Part shown: positions 52,135 to 61,092 of the stretch, in pieces
Numbering within the stretch: position 1 is the stretch's first letter
Layout: the number at the start of each line of letters is the position of its first letter
NCBI RefSeq assembly: GCF_003334855.1
Contig: NZ_QOWE01000024.1
Coordinates: 82,162-146,161 of the forward strand
DNA length: 64,000 nucleotides
Reading direction: 5' to 3'
From: Larkinella punicea
GTDB taxonomy: Bacteria; Bacteroidota; Bacteroidia; Cytophagales; Spirosomataceae
Program-made: the position numbers and the translations under genes
Notes under the pieces: generated by a model
Seen by the model: only the letters and a program-made list of their open reading frames with translations
What the model was told of the DNA's origin: nothing
Databases searched by the model: none

Positions 52135-55100
52135 ATGGTGACTATGGCTTTGCGCTTTTTGCTCCTGCTTTATTTTCTCCTTCGCACCGGAACTGGTTCG
52201 TTATCGGCTCAGTCCAATGCCGTTCAGGATAGCATCGATCGGTATCTCGAGCGGGCCGGGCAACTCACGTCTTCGCAGCCTGAAAAAGCGTTGGCCACCG
52301 CCAAAACCGCCCTGACGCTGGCGCAGAAAAACAAACTTACTTTACTCGAAGGAAAAGCGTATCAACGGCTGGCCCGCATCTATGCCGAACGGGACGACTA
52401 CGTCAGTGCCCTTGATGCGGCCAAAGCCGGGCTTTCGATTTTCCACAAGCTGGGCGAGCAACGGGACGTTTGCCGCACGTACATCGCCGTGGGCGTCATC
52501 AACCGCTATCTGAAACTGTATGACGCGAGTATTGAAGCGAACCTGCAAGCCCAAAAAATCGCGGAAGCGCAGCAGGACACGGCTATGCTCGGAGCCATTT
52601 ATGGTAACCTGGGAAACGTGTACTTCGACAAAAAAGACTACGACCGGTCTTTGCAATCGGCCCTGAAGGCCCTGAACATCCAGACGGCCCGGCGGGATGT
52701 TCAGGCAATGGGCAACACGTTTCATAACCTGGCGAGAATTTACCGCATTCGCAGGGAGTTCGGCAAAGCGCTCGAATTCTACAACAAATCGCTGGACATC
52801 GACCTGAAGAACGACAATCAACTGAACATCGGTGGCTCCTACGTGGATTTGGCGCTGCTGTTCAGGGACATGGGTGATTTTCAGCAAGCCTTGCAGTATT
52901 CGCAGCGGGCGCTGGCTATTGCCCAACGAATCGAATCCAAAAGTCTGCAACAACTGGCCCTGGCCAATTTGCCCTTGATTTACGGCGTGTTGGGAAAATC
53001 ACGGGAAGCCGTGATGGCCCAAAAGCAGTACCAGTACCTGACCGACAGTTTGCAGTCAGCGGAGCTGTCCCGGCAGATCGCAGACGTGCAGGGCCGGTAT
53101 CAGGCCGAACAGAAAGACCGCGAACTGAGTTTGCAAAAACTTCGCCTGGAAGCTCAGCAGGCGTCACTAAGCCAGCAGCGTACGCTGATTGCAGCACTAA
53201 TCGCCTTCGTACTGCTGGCAGGATTGATTGGCTACCTGCTTTTCAATCGGTATAAACTCCGGCAGCGCAACGTAAAACTTTCGCTGGAAAACCAGCAATA
53301 CCAGCTTTCGAAGAACCTGCAGCTCCGGCAGGATATCGATGAAACCATCAACTACTTCGCCAGCTCGCTCTACGGCAAAAATACGGTGGATGAAATTCTG
53401 TGGGATGTGGCTAAAAACTGCATTGCCCGCCTGGGCTTTGTCGATTGCGTGATCTATTTGCTCAATGACGAACAAACGGCCCTGGTTCAGAAAGCCGCTT
53501 ATGGCAACAAAAACCCGGAAGCGTATTCCATTCTGGATCCACTGGTGATTCCGCTGGGCGAAGGCATTGTGGGGAGTGTCGCACGAACGGGTAAACCGGA
53601 AATCGTAACCGACACCACCCAGGACCCGCGCTACGTGCTGGACGACGAGATGCGCTATGCTGAATTGGCCGTACCGCTGCTGCTGCAAAACAAGGTCATT
53701 GGCGTCATTGACTCGGAACATCCCGAAAAAGGCTTTTTTAAGGAGCATCATCTGGATGCTTTGCAAACTATTGCGGCTATCTGTAGCAGTAAAATTGCCC
53801 AGGCCATCGCGGATGAAGAGGCAAAAAAGGCCCGAATCCTGCAACTCGAAGCGGATTACAGCAAGCAACTGGACCGCGTCAAGTCGCAGTTTTTTGCCAA
53901 CATCTCGCACGAATTCCGCACTCCGCTTCATCTGATTCTGGCTCCGCTCCAAAAACGGCAGGCCATCAGCCCGGAAGAGACTCAAATGATGGAGCGCAAC
54001 GCCAACCGATTACTTCGATTGGTGAACCAACTGCTCGATCTGGCCAAAGCCGAAATGGGGATGCTTACCCTGAGCCGGCAACGGGGTAATTTAGTCGGCT
54101 TCCTGGGCCAGACCGCCCGGTATTTTCAGCCGATGGCCGAATCCAAAAACCTGCACTACCAGATTGACCTGCCCAACACCGACTGGGTGGCCACTTTCGA
54201 CCGCGATAAGCTCGAAATGATTGTGTACAATCTATTGTCCAATGCCATTAAGTTCACCCCATCGGGCGGGCAGGTCATGCTGCGGGCCGAGGTCGAACCG
54301 GAGACCGGCCTTCGGCTGACCGTTCGCGATACGGGCATCGGCATTCCCGAATCGCTGCAAAACCGCATATTTGACCGCTTCTATCAGATCGACCCCTCGC
54401 AAACGCGGGCCTTTGAGGGAAGCGGTCTGGGGCTGGCCTTGACCAAAGAACTGGTCGAACTCTACAAAGGCTCCATTGAGGTGAAAAGCCGACCCGATTC
54501 GGGCAGTACGTTTGAGGTGTGGCTGCCGCTGAAAGCCGATACCGTGCAGGATGCTGACGGATTGGACGGGGTTGCATTCCCTACGCCTGTCGGTCAGCCT
54601 CCTGGCATAGTGATGACTACGGCCAACCTGTTGACGGAGGAAGATCCGGCCGACGTCAGCGCGGAAGACAAGCCCATGCTCTTGCTGGTCGAAGACCATC
54701 CCGAGTTGAACCATTACCTCCGTCAGCAACTTGCCGACCGTTTCCGGGTTGTGCAGGCCATGCGGGGCGACGAAGGACTGCAAGTGGCGCGCCGGGTGGT
54801 TCCGGACCTGATCATTTCCGATGTGATGATGCCGGTGATGGACGGTTTTTCGATGATCCGCCACTTGAAAGAAGACGACTTAACCAGCCACATTCCGGTT
54901 ATTCTGCTAACGGCAAAAGATGACGTCGATTCCCGAAAAGAAGGTTTTGAGGGCGGGGCCGAGCAGTACTTAGCAAAGCCTTTTGCCCTGGACGAACTGG
55001 TGACCCGCATCAACAGCCTGCTTACCCAGCGCGATCTGTTGCGCAAAAAATACAGTCGGGAGGTGAGGCTGCAACCTTCCGGAACACCCATCCGCGATCG

Positions 55101-55425
55101 GGAAGCCGAGTTTCTGGAAAAAGCCATCCAAATTATTGATGAACACATGACCGACGAAGCGTTCAGTGTGGAAGTGCTTCAGCGGGAAATGGGCATGAGC
55201 CGGATGCAGCTACACCGGAAACTGAAAGCGCTCACCGACCAGTCGGCTTCCGATTTTATCCGATCCATTCGGCTGCAGCGGGCTGCTGACCTCCTGCAAC
55301 AACCCGGTATTCAGATTGCCGAGGCCGCTTATCTGTCGGGTTTTCAACACCTTTCCTACTTCACGAGGTGCTTTAAAGAGCAGTTTGGAAGGCTCCCCTC
55401 CGAATTTGCGAAACAAAAAACATAA
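52135..55425 (+). CDS. TPR-GAF hybrid two-component protein with AraC output
   Basis: 1096 codons. Signal peptide/TM, then periplasmic tetratricopeptide repeats (about 30-330: GAIYGNLGNVYFDKKDYDRSL and similar), TM at about 351-373, GAF domain (about 395-560), HisKA with H592 in NISHEFRTPLHLIL, HATPase (NLLSNAIKFTPSGG), receiver with phosphoacceptor D896 (LIISDVMMPVMDGF) and C-terminal AraC HTH (about 990-1096: MSRMQLHRKLKALT, AEAAYLSGFQHLSYFTR). A one-protein two-component system that senses outside and binds DNA inside. It stands upstream of three exported-protein genes and may control them or the Sus/GH43 genes. Confidence 0.93.
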   Translation: MVTMALRFLLLLYFLLRTGTGSLSAQSNAVQDSIDRYLERAGQLTSSQPEKALATAKTALTLAQKNKLTLLEGKAYQRLARIYAERDDYVSALDAAKAGLSIFHKLGEQRDVCRTYIAVGVINRYLKLYDASIEANLQAQKIAEAQQDTAMLGAIYGNLGNVYFDKKDYDRSLQSALKALNIQTARRDVQAMGNTFHNLARIYRIRREFGKALEFYNKSLDIDLKNDNQLNIGGSYVDLALLFRDMGDFQQALQYSQRALAIAQRIESKSLQQLALANLPLIYGVLGKSREAVMAQKQYQYLTDSLQSAELSRQIADVQGRYQAEQKDRELSLQKLRLEAQQASLSQQRTLIAALIAFVLLAGLIGYLLFNRYKLRQRNVKLSLENQQYQLSKNLQLRQDIDETINYFASSLYGKNTVDEILWDVAKNCIARLGFVDCVIYLLNDEQTALVQKAAYGNKNPEAYSILDPLVIPLGEGIVGSVARTGKPEIVTDTTQDPRYVLDDEMRYAELAVPLLLQNKVIGVIDSEHPEKGFFKEHHLDALQTIAAICSSKIAQAIADEEAKKARILQLEADYSKQLDRVKSQFFANISHEFRTPLHLILAPLQKRQAISPEETQMMERNANRLLRLVNQLLDLAKAEMGMLTLSRQRGNLVGFLGQTARYFQPMAESKNLHYQIDLPNTDWVATFDRDKLEMIVYNLLSNAIKFTPSGGQVMLRAEVEPETGLRLTVRDTGIGIPESLQNRIFDRFYQIDPSQTRAFEGSGLGLALTKELVELYKGSIEVKSRPDSGSTFEVWLPLKADTVQDADGLDGVAFPTPVGQPPGIVMTTANLLTEEDPADVSAEDKPMLLLVEDHPELNHYLRQQLADRFRVVQAMRGDEGLQVARRVVPDLIISDVMMPVMDGFSMIRHLKEDDLTSHIPVILLTAKDDVDSRKEGFEGGAEQYLAKPFALDELVTRINSLLTQRDLLRKKYSREVRLQPSGTPIRDREAEFLEKAIQIIDEHMTDEAFSVEVLQREMGMSRMQLHRKLKALTDQSASDFIRSIRLQRAADLLQQPGIQIAEAAYLSGFQHLSYFTRCFKEQFGRLPSEFAKQKT

Positions 55426-55547
55426 ATCCCTCCGGTATTTACTTGTAATGGTCTGATTGTTAATATGATAGGGTCGGTATTGGCTCTATGTTACATCCGT
55501 GCTATTTTCTGGGAAATGCGTGTTAATTCCGCGATGAGCGCCTGCGC

Positions 55548-55555
55548 TACCTTTG
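55548..55555 (+). promoter_or_regulatory. Candidate -7 box TACCTTTG
   Basis: Exact TAnnTTTG match 73 bp before the ATG at 55629; TGTTAA at 55521 is a weak -33 candidate. Confidence 0.45.
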
Positions 55556-55628
55556 TTGCCGTAAGGTATCGGCCGAATCACCTGTAAGCAGTAGGCAATC
55601 TCATTCCTCTTTTTCCACACCAACTCGT

Positions 55629-56927
55629 ATGCAACCAGTAAAAGTAGTAACCGTTTTCACACTCTTCCTTGCGGGTCTTCTGTCTGGTCCCAATCATGTT
55701 CTGGCCCAATGGCTGACCGCCAACGGCAACCCGTACGTACTCCCAACCGTGAAAGTCGGTATCGGAACCGTCGCCCCCCAACGGAGCCTGGAGGTAGTAA
55801 ACACAGTAGATACATACCTGCGGGTTGGTTCGCTGGGGGGCAACCAACTGGACGACCAAACTGCCGGTATCGAACTCCGGCGGAGTCTGTTCAACGGCAC
55901 GGCCACTACCTGGTCGATCAACAACGAATCGACGTTCCGCATCCGGCACAATGGGGCGCAGTTATTGGCTCTCACGCCAACCACGGGGCGGCTCGGCACA
56001 TCGGGCAACGAGCCTATCGTGTTTACGATCTACGGGAAAAGCATCGATAAAACCGGTAATTCGTTGCTTCATGGGGCCCTCCGACTACACACGAAAGTCG
56101 GTAACGACACCCACACGCTGCTCATTGACGGCAACCAACTGGAAACCGAAGACACCCCATTATACGTCAACAATGAGTCGAATAAGGATGTGTTGCTGGC
56201 CAACGGCGGGGGCAAAGTGAAAGTCGGTACGACCGACAACGAAGCCCGGCTGAGCGTGGCCTCGGAAAGCGACATGCAACTCAAGCTCATCAACCCCGGT
56301 GGTGGCGGAGCCGCCTGGCGGATTGGGGTCGCCAACAGCACCTGGAGCGCCGGGGCGGGTAAGCTGGTGTTCTCCAAAACCGCCAGTTCCGACGATGCAA
56401 CGATGGTCATTACGCCCGCCGGGAACGTAGGCATTGGCCTCACAACGCCCTCCAAAACCCTGCAGGTCAACGGAACCACCTCGACCAAAGTGCTTGAAAT
56501 CACCGGCGGGTCCGATCTGGCCGAACACTTCGACATCGAAGCGGACGAAATGCTGCTGCCGGGTACGGTGGTCAGTATCGACCCCAACAAACCGGGGCAA
56601 CTGCGGGTGGCCCGGCAGGCTTACGATAAAACGGTGGCGGGTATTGTGAGCGGAGCGGGCGACGTGCAGCCGGGGATGCTGATGGGGCAGGCCGGTACGC
56701 TGGCCAGTGGGCAGCACCCGGTGGCATTGACAGGGCGGGTGTATTGCCGGGTTGATGCCGGGTTCGGTGCGATTCAGCCGGGCGATCTGCTCACCACCTC
56801 GCCCACGACCGGCCACGCCATGAAAGCGACCGACTCCGGGAAGGCGCAGGGAGCCATCCTCGGCAAAGCGATGACGTCATTGGAAACGGGCACGGGCCTG
56901 GTGCTGGTACTGGTTAGTCTTCAATAA
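55629..56927 (+). CDS. Exported tail-fibre/adhesin-like repeat protein
   Basis: 432 codons. Signal peptide (cleavage near VLAQ). Body of short beta repeats (GIGTVAPQRSLEVVNTVDTYLRV, VGIGLTTPSKTLQVNGTT) as in phage tail-fibre-like adhesins. The C-terminus (SDLAEHF, GTVVSIDPNKPGQLRV, TVAGIVSGAGDVQPGMLMGQ, GQHPVALTGRVYCRVDAGFG, GDLLTTSPTTGHAM, GKAMTSLETGTGLVLVLVSL) is a conserved module found at the ends of such proteins. Secreted or surface. First gene of a unit with 56948 (20-bp gap). Confidence 0.75.
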   Translation: MQPVKVVTVFTLFLAGLLSGPNHVLAQWLTANGNPYVLPTVKVGIGTVAPQRSLEVVNTVDTYLRVGSLGGNQLDDQTAGIELRRSLFNGTATTWSINNESTFRIRHNGAQLLALTPTTGRLGTSGNEPIVFTIYGKSIDKTGNSLLHGALRLHTKVGNDTHTLLIDGNQLETEDTPLYVNNESNKDVLLANGGGKVKVGTTDNEARLSVASESDMQLKLINPGGGGAAWRIGVANSTWSAGAGKLVFSKTASSDDATMVITPAGNVGIGLTTPSKTLQVNGTTSTKVLEITGGSDLAEHFDIEADEMLLPGTVVSIDPNKPGQLRVARQAYDKTVAGIVSGAGDVQPGMLMGQAGTLASGQHPVALTGRVYCRVDAGFGAIQPGDLLTTSPTTGHAMKATDSGKAQGAILGKAMTSLETGTGLVLVLVSLQ

Positions 56928-56947
56928 AATACGATAAACCAGCAGCA

Positions 56948-58714
56948 ATGAAAGCAATCAATCCCATTCTTTTTGGTCTGGCCTGCCTGTTCAGCGTTTC
57001 GGCGGTGGCCCAGAAAATGGTGCCGCATTCGTTCCGGCACCAGGCCGATACGTCGGACCGCGATGCGTCGGACCGCAATCAACTCCGGTTCCTGACGCAG
57101 GTGGCGCAGCCCAACACGACGTTTCTACGACTGTATTTCACGGGAACGCAACTAGGCGAAGGCAGCTATCTGGTGCTGGAAGGCACCGATGGCGCCCGGC
57201 AGAAACTGAGAAAGCAGGACCTCGAAAACTGGCACTACAGCTCAGCGTACTTCAACGGCCACTCGGTCAACGTATCGCTGTTTGCGGCTGCCGGAGACCG
57301 TAACACGGTTATTGTCAGTGGCCTGAAGAGAAGCGGTGAATCGACCCGCCCGACCAACAAGGCTCGCCCGGCAGCGCGACTGTCGGCGGCCGATGTTTCG
57401 CCCGTAACCTACCCATACGCCAACGCGGTGGGTCGATTTACCAACGGCAGCGAGTCATACGGCACCGGCTGGATTGCGCCAAACGGCGCCATCGTTACGT
57501 CGCCCACCATTGCCTACCGGGTAAATAGCGAAGGATACGACGTGATTGAATTCAACGTACCTGCCTCCGCAGGAACCACCGTCCAACATCCCGCCCCCCA
57601 GGATCAGTTCCCGGTGGAAGACCGCAACAAAAACGGTTACCAGGCCACCGCTTTCAAGGGTGCCTCCGCGTTTCTCAATGTGGGTTGGGCGGTTTTGGAT
57701 GCACTTCCGAACGAAACGGGACTGCGGCCGGGCGAACGCCAGCAGGAATACTTCCGCGTCGCCACCAACCCGAGCAACTACACCATTGATGCAATGGGTG
57801 ACGTGCCGGTCGACTTGTTTCACTACGGGAGCATCGACAGCGACCACCTGGCGGGCAATACCACCTATCGGACCCTCCGCCTGACGCAAACGGCCTTGTT
57901 GAAACAGAACGACCACCTGGGAAAACCCAACGGTGGCGGGGCCGACCGCGATTTGTTCGTGCTGTACAACATGGCGTTGTTTATAGAGAGTCACGAGGGG
58001 GCTCCGGTTACCTACGAAGGTTCCAACGTGGCCGTCGGGGTACACAACAACATTCCCACAATTGATCCCCATCCCGCCTACGGCCTGGGTTTCCGGGACG
58101 ACGGTTTTCGGAATGGCCTGGCCCGGTTCTTTGCCGACAAATCGGCTTACGTTGATCTGGAAGGATTATATGATCAGCCTACTGGCGAGATTCACAAGCC
58201 CTACCTCACCGGGCAGCAGGTGGCTCAGCACGCGCCCAACGACTATACGGTGTACTTCGCCCGGGGTACGTATCCGGGAGTGGTCACCTTCAACCGGCCC
58301 ATGACGCTGCGGGCACCCGTGGGTAAGGTTGTTATCGGCTCGTCGAATGGGGGGGCACGCAAAGCGGCTGAGTCATCCGTTGCCCGAAACGTGGCGATGA
58401 TCGAAGCCTCGGGTGCCCACTCGCGGCTCGAAAGTCCGGAAACGGCTGAGAAGGTGCGGGTTTACCCCAATCCGTTTCGGGAACAGACCGAAATTAAGTA
58501 CCCGTTTGCGGAGGGAGGGCTTGTATCGGTGCGTATCGTCAACACGGCCGGCGTACCCGTCGCTACATTCACGCCGAACAATGCCGCATCCGGCCAAAAC
58601 GGGGTGCAATGGGACGGCACTGACCAAAACGGAATGTCGGTTCCGGCCGGGCTATATATAGTGAAGGTAAACTACGGAAACCAGACCTTCACGACCAAAG
58701 TGCTGAAAAAGTAA
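56948..58714 (+). CDS. T9SS-tailed protein with a degenerate trypsin-like domain
   Basis: 588 codons. Signal peptide (AVAQ). Residues about 155-400 align by eye to secreted trypsin-fold proteases: YGTGWIAPNGAIVTSPTI, VIEFNVPASAGTTVQHPAPQDQFP, LNVGWAVL, ESHEGAPVTYEGSNVAVGVHN. All three catalytic positions appear replaced: the AGHC histidine region is TSPTI (184-188), the aspartate of NDWA is in LNVGWA (about 246), and the GxSGxP serine region is ESHEGAP (347-353). C-terminal T9SS type A tail at about 495-588 (VYPNPFREQTEI ... ILKVNYG-like strand, KVLKK). So a secreted, surface-sorted pseudoprotease. Confidence 0.75.
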   Translation: MKAINPILFGLACLFSVSAVAQKMVPHSFRHQADTSDRDASDRNQLRFLTQVAQPNTTFLRLYFTGTQLGEGSYLVLEGTDGARQKLRKQDLENWHYSSAYFNGHSVNVSLFAAAGDRNTVIVSGLKRSGESTRPTNKARPAARLSAADVSPVTYPYANAVGRFTNGSESYGTGWIAPNGAIVTSPTIAYRVNSEGYDVIEFNVPASAGTTVQHPAPQDQFPVEDRNKNGYQATAFKGASAFLNVGWAVLDALPNETGLRPGERQQEYFRVATNPSNYTIDAMGDVPVDLFHYGSIDSDHLAGNTTYRTLRLTQTALLKQNDHLGKPNGGGADRDLFVLYNMALFIESHEGAPVTYEGSNVAVGVHNNIPTIDPHPAYGLGFRDDGFRNGLARFFADKSAYVDLEGLYDQPTGEIHKPYLTGQQVAQHAPNDYTVYFARGTYPGVVTFNRPMTLRAPVGKVVIGSSNGGARKAAESSVARNVAMIEASGAHSRLESPETAEKVRVYPNPFREQTEIKYPFAEGGLVSVRIVNTAGVPVATFTPNNAASGQNGVQWDGTDQNGMSVPAGLYIVKVNYGNQTFTTKVLKK

Positions 58715-58770
58715 GCCGTTTGGCAGGTTTCGATTAATGTTCAATTCCAAAGTCACAAACTATTTACGAC

Positions 58771-59331
58771 ATGAAGCGAATGATGAATAACTTGATTGCA
58801 GTAGTTTTTTTAGGGGTTACCCTGACAGGTGTTGCACTCGCTCAGACTCCACCGGAAGAGTTGGCGAAACGAACAGGCAAGGCGCAGGTGGCCGTGGTCG
58901 AATTTACGCCCGGCCCAAACGTAGCGGTGATGTCGCCAGAAGCCAGGCGGCAGCTCCAGGCCAGCATTGCGTTCAGACTGATGAAAACCAACCGGATTCA
59001 CGTTGTGGACGTCCGGCACACGCGGGAAGCGTCGCAGGCCGACCTGACGGCGGTGAATGGAGCTTCGACGGCCGCTGCGGTGCGGGTCGGTAAGCAACTC
59101 CGGGTAAGTTACGTGCTGACGGGAACGGTTGACGAATATGACTCGAAAGGCTCCGCCACGCTCAAAACCCGGCTCGTTGAGGTGGCTACCGGAAAGGTCA
59201 AACACGCCGACAAGTTGTCGCACCAGAGTACCGCTGTCATGTACAGCGGTAGTGATGCTGAAATGAAGGCTAAAGTACTGCTCCCGCTGATTCTGAAGTT
59301 AACGGCTGCGCTCACGGCGGAGGTGCTTTGA
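58771..59331 (+). CDS. Exported CsgG/LpoB-like lipoprotein-type domain protein
   Basis: 186 codons. Signal peptide (FLGVTLTGVALAQ; no lipobox Cys). The mature part AQVAVVEFTPGPNVAVMSPEARRQL, IHVVDVRHTREASQAD and LRVSYVLTGTVDEYD resembles CsgG/LpoB/TolB-N type folds with an alpha/beta sandwich that act at the outer membrane. Function unclear. Follows the pseudoprotease gene after 56 bp, same strand. Confidence 0.65.
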   Translation: MKRMMNNLIAVVFLGVTLTGVALAQTPPEELAKRTGKAQVAVVEFTPGPNVAVMSPEARRQLQASIAFRLMKTNRIHVVDVRHTREASQADLTAVNGASTAAAVRVGKQLRVSYVLTGTVDEYDSKGSATLKTRLVEVATGKVKHADKLSHQSTAVMYSGSDAEMKAKVLLPLILKLTAALTAEVL

Positions 59332-59490
59332 TCCTGACTACATCGTAACCCTGGAAGTGAAGCCATCGAGTTTCCGACCCCGATAAGTACGTTCTGGCTC
59401 AAGTTCTGAAGGTTTCCCATTAGGAGAGAATTAGGAGAGATGTGGGTGAAAATTGACTGTTTTTTTATTAGGAGGTGAATTAGGAAAAGG

Positions 59491-59525
59491 AAAAACCCCC
59501 TAAACGGGCTGTTTAGGGGGTTTTT
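59491..59525. terminator. Strong hairpin terminator
   Basis: 15-bp perfect stem AAAAACCCCCTAAAC / GTTTAGGGGGTTTTT with a 5-nt loop; A and T runs on each side make it work both ways. It precedes a direct-repeat patch (ATTAGGAGAGA twice at 59419-59440) and sits just left of the tRNA fragment, so it may be the terminator of the original tRNA gene. Confidence 0.85.
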
Positions 59526-59545
59526 AGGGAAAATATTGGTAGTTC

Positions 59546-59568
59546 GTGGGCCCACTTGGAATCGAACC
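59546..59568 (-). other. tRNA 3' fragment, probable attL core of the integrative element
   Basis: Read on the - strand: GG, the T-loop TTCGATT, CCAAG (3' T-stem strand), TGGGCCC (3' acceptor strand), A (discriminator). The 5' T-stem strand should be CTTGG but the sequence diverges after GG, so homology to a tRNA begins at about position 52. Only a fragment is present: D-arm, anticodon arm and 5' acceptor strand are absent. Confidence 0.7.
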
Positions 59569-59673
59569 TTTATATTTAGTTATATTTCATTTTACTAAAC
59601 TTTGCTGATAATCAGCCTAATTAGAATAGTATGAGTAAAATGAGATAAAGCTAATAGCGGAATAAGTAAAATT

Positions 59674-59719
59674 ATTTCGTCAACAATTTCGTCAACGCCT
59701 TTCTTTTGGTTGACGAAAT
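59674..59719. promoter_or_regulatory. Repeated ATTTCGTCAAC sites before the integrase
   Basis: Two direct copies at 59674-59684 and 59686-59696, then an exact inverted copy GTTGACGAAAT at 59709-59719. Consistent with integrase arm-type binding sites or an operator for the integrase gene. Confidence 0.6.
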
Positions 59720-59729
59720 GGCTATTTTT

Positions 59730-59748
59730 GGTAGGTTCGATTCCTACC
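59730..59748 (+). other. T-arm-like hairpin in the integrase leader
   Basis: GGTAGG-TTCGATT-CCTACC: a 6-bp stem with the same 7-nt loop as the tRNA T-loop, 9 bp before the ATG. It shares an 11-mer (GGTTCGATTCC) in inverted orientation with the att core (59558-59568). Confidence 0.5.
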
Positions 59749-59756
59749 AATTAGCC

Positions 59757-61070
59757 ATGAATATAAACCTGTTTCTGCGCTCCCCGAACGGCGACAAGCC
59801 AACACCGATCTACATTGACATCCGGTACGCAAACAATAAGCTTCGACTGGTTTACCCTACCAATGAAAAGATCGAGCCCGAGTTCTGGGATAAAGAGAAT
59901 CAGCGGCCCGCCCGCCGGGGCAAATACAAGAATCAGCCCGAATTTGCTACCCGGCTGCACAACGCCGTTGATTCGGTCAAAGAAATATTACGGCGCTATC
60001 TGAACGATAACGACCAGCAGCCCCCAACAATTGAAGACCTTCGGCGGTTGCTGAACCTGGAATTTAAGCGTGAGGCAGTTGTCGAAGTCAAGCCGCTGGA
60101 TTTGTTCGGCTTCATGGAAGCCTACATGGAGGAGTCGATTCGGCGGATCAATGAAAAGACCGGGCATACTATTTCGAAGACTACACTCTCAGGCTATAAA
60201 AGCTCGGTTAAGAAGCTCAGGGAGTTTACGGTTGCTGTCCGGAAGTACCGAAATCTCAACTTTGACGATATAACACTCGAGTTTTACGCGGACTTCACCG
60301 ACTGGCTAAACGCACAGGGCTACGCTAAAAACTCGGTGGGTAAACACATCAAGACCCTTAAGTTATTCCTGAGTGAAGCAACCGAGCGCGGATTAAACAA
60401 AAACCTCACTTTCAAGAGCCGACGTTTTATCAAACCCAGGGAGGATACCGACGCTCCATATCTGACGGAAGTGGAAATATCCCGGCTCTTTCATCTCAAC
60501 ATTCCCTACAACCCTCGGCTCGAACGGGTCAGGGATTTAATGATTGTCGGCTGCTGGACCGGGCTACGCTTCCAGGACTTCACCCAGATCCGGCCGCAGG
60601 ACTTCGGAGAAGATGCCGACGGGAAGTACATCCAGATCGAAACCCGCAAGACGGGCGAAACGGTTGTCATCCCGGTTCACCCGATGGTCGAGGCTATCCG
60701 GAAACGGTACGAAGGCAAAACGCCTAATGGTTTGCCTAAAGCACTCTCGAATCAGAAGATGAATAATTACCTAAAGGAGTTAGGGAGACTGGCCCACATT
60801 GACGAAATGGTAAGCATTACCCGAACGGAAGGAGGGAAGCGAATCACCCGCACCAACCCGAAGCACGAACTGCTGTCTACCCATGCCGCCCGGCGATCCT
60901 TTGCTACTAATCAGTATCTGGCGGGCATTCCGGCGTATGACATCATGCGGATCACTGGACACCGTACCGAGAAGGTGTTTTTTAATTACATCAAGATGCG
61001 GCCACGCGAAGCCGCTAATAAGATCCGAAAGATTTGGCAACAGAACGCAGCAATGCAAAAAGTTGGGTAA
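59757..61070 (+). CDS. Tyrosine recombinase / site-specific integrase
   Basis: 437 codons from ATG 59757 (the frame from 59706 would cover the arm repeats). N-terminal arm-binding domain (MNINLFLRSPNGDKPTPIYIDI), SAM-like core-binding domain (about 115-225) and a catalytic domain with R271 (TGLRFQD), H376 and R379 (STHAARRS), H402 and Y411 (GHRTEKVFFNYIKM). This is the Bacteroidota phage-integrase SAM_5 type. It inserts and excises the element at the tRNA fragment just upstream. Confidence 0.95.
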   Translation: MNINLFLRSPNGDKPTPIYIDIRYANNKLRLVYPTNEKIEPEFWDKENQRPARRGKYKNQPEFATRLHNAVDSVKEILRRYLNDNDQQPPTIEDLRRLLNLEFKREAVVEVKPLDLFGFMEAYMEESIRRINEKTGHTISKTTLSGYKSSVKKLREFTVAVRKYRNLNFDDITLEFYADFTDWLNAQGYAKNSVGKHIKTLKLFLSEATERGLNKNLTFKSRRFIKPREDTDAPYLTEVEISRLFHLNIPYNPRLERVRDLMIVGCWTGLRFQDFTQIRPQDFGEDADGKYIQIETRKTGETVVIPVHPMVEAIRKRYEGKTPNGLPKALSNQKMNNYLKELGRLAHIDEMVSITRTEGGKRITRTNPKHELLSTHAARRSFATNQYLAGIPAYDIMRITGHRTEKVFFNYIKMRPREAANKIRKIWQQNAAMQKVG

Positions 61071-61092
61071 AAATTAATCACACATTAAAGCG

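Noticed and set aside
59419..59484. ATTAGGAG direct repeats as a CRISPR-like or iteron array
   Set aside because: Only two perfect tandem copies and two imperfect ones, too few and too short.
59546..59640. Complete tRNA gene on the - strand
   Set aside because: Only the 3' part (T-loop to discriminator) fits; the 5' T-stem, anticodon and acceptor strands are missing.
59730..59757. T-arm hairpin as part of a second tRNA gene
   Set aside because: The sequence after the stem does not form a 7-nt acceptor strand with discriminator, and no other arm is present.
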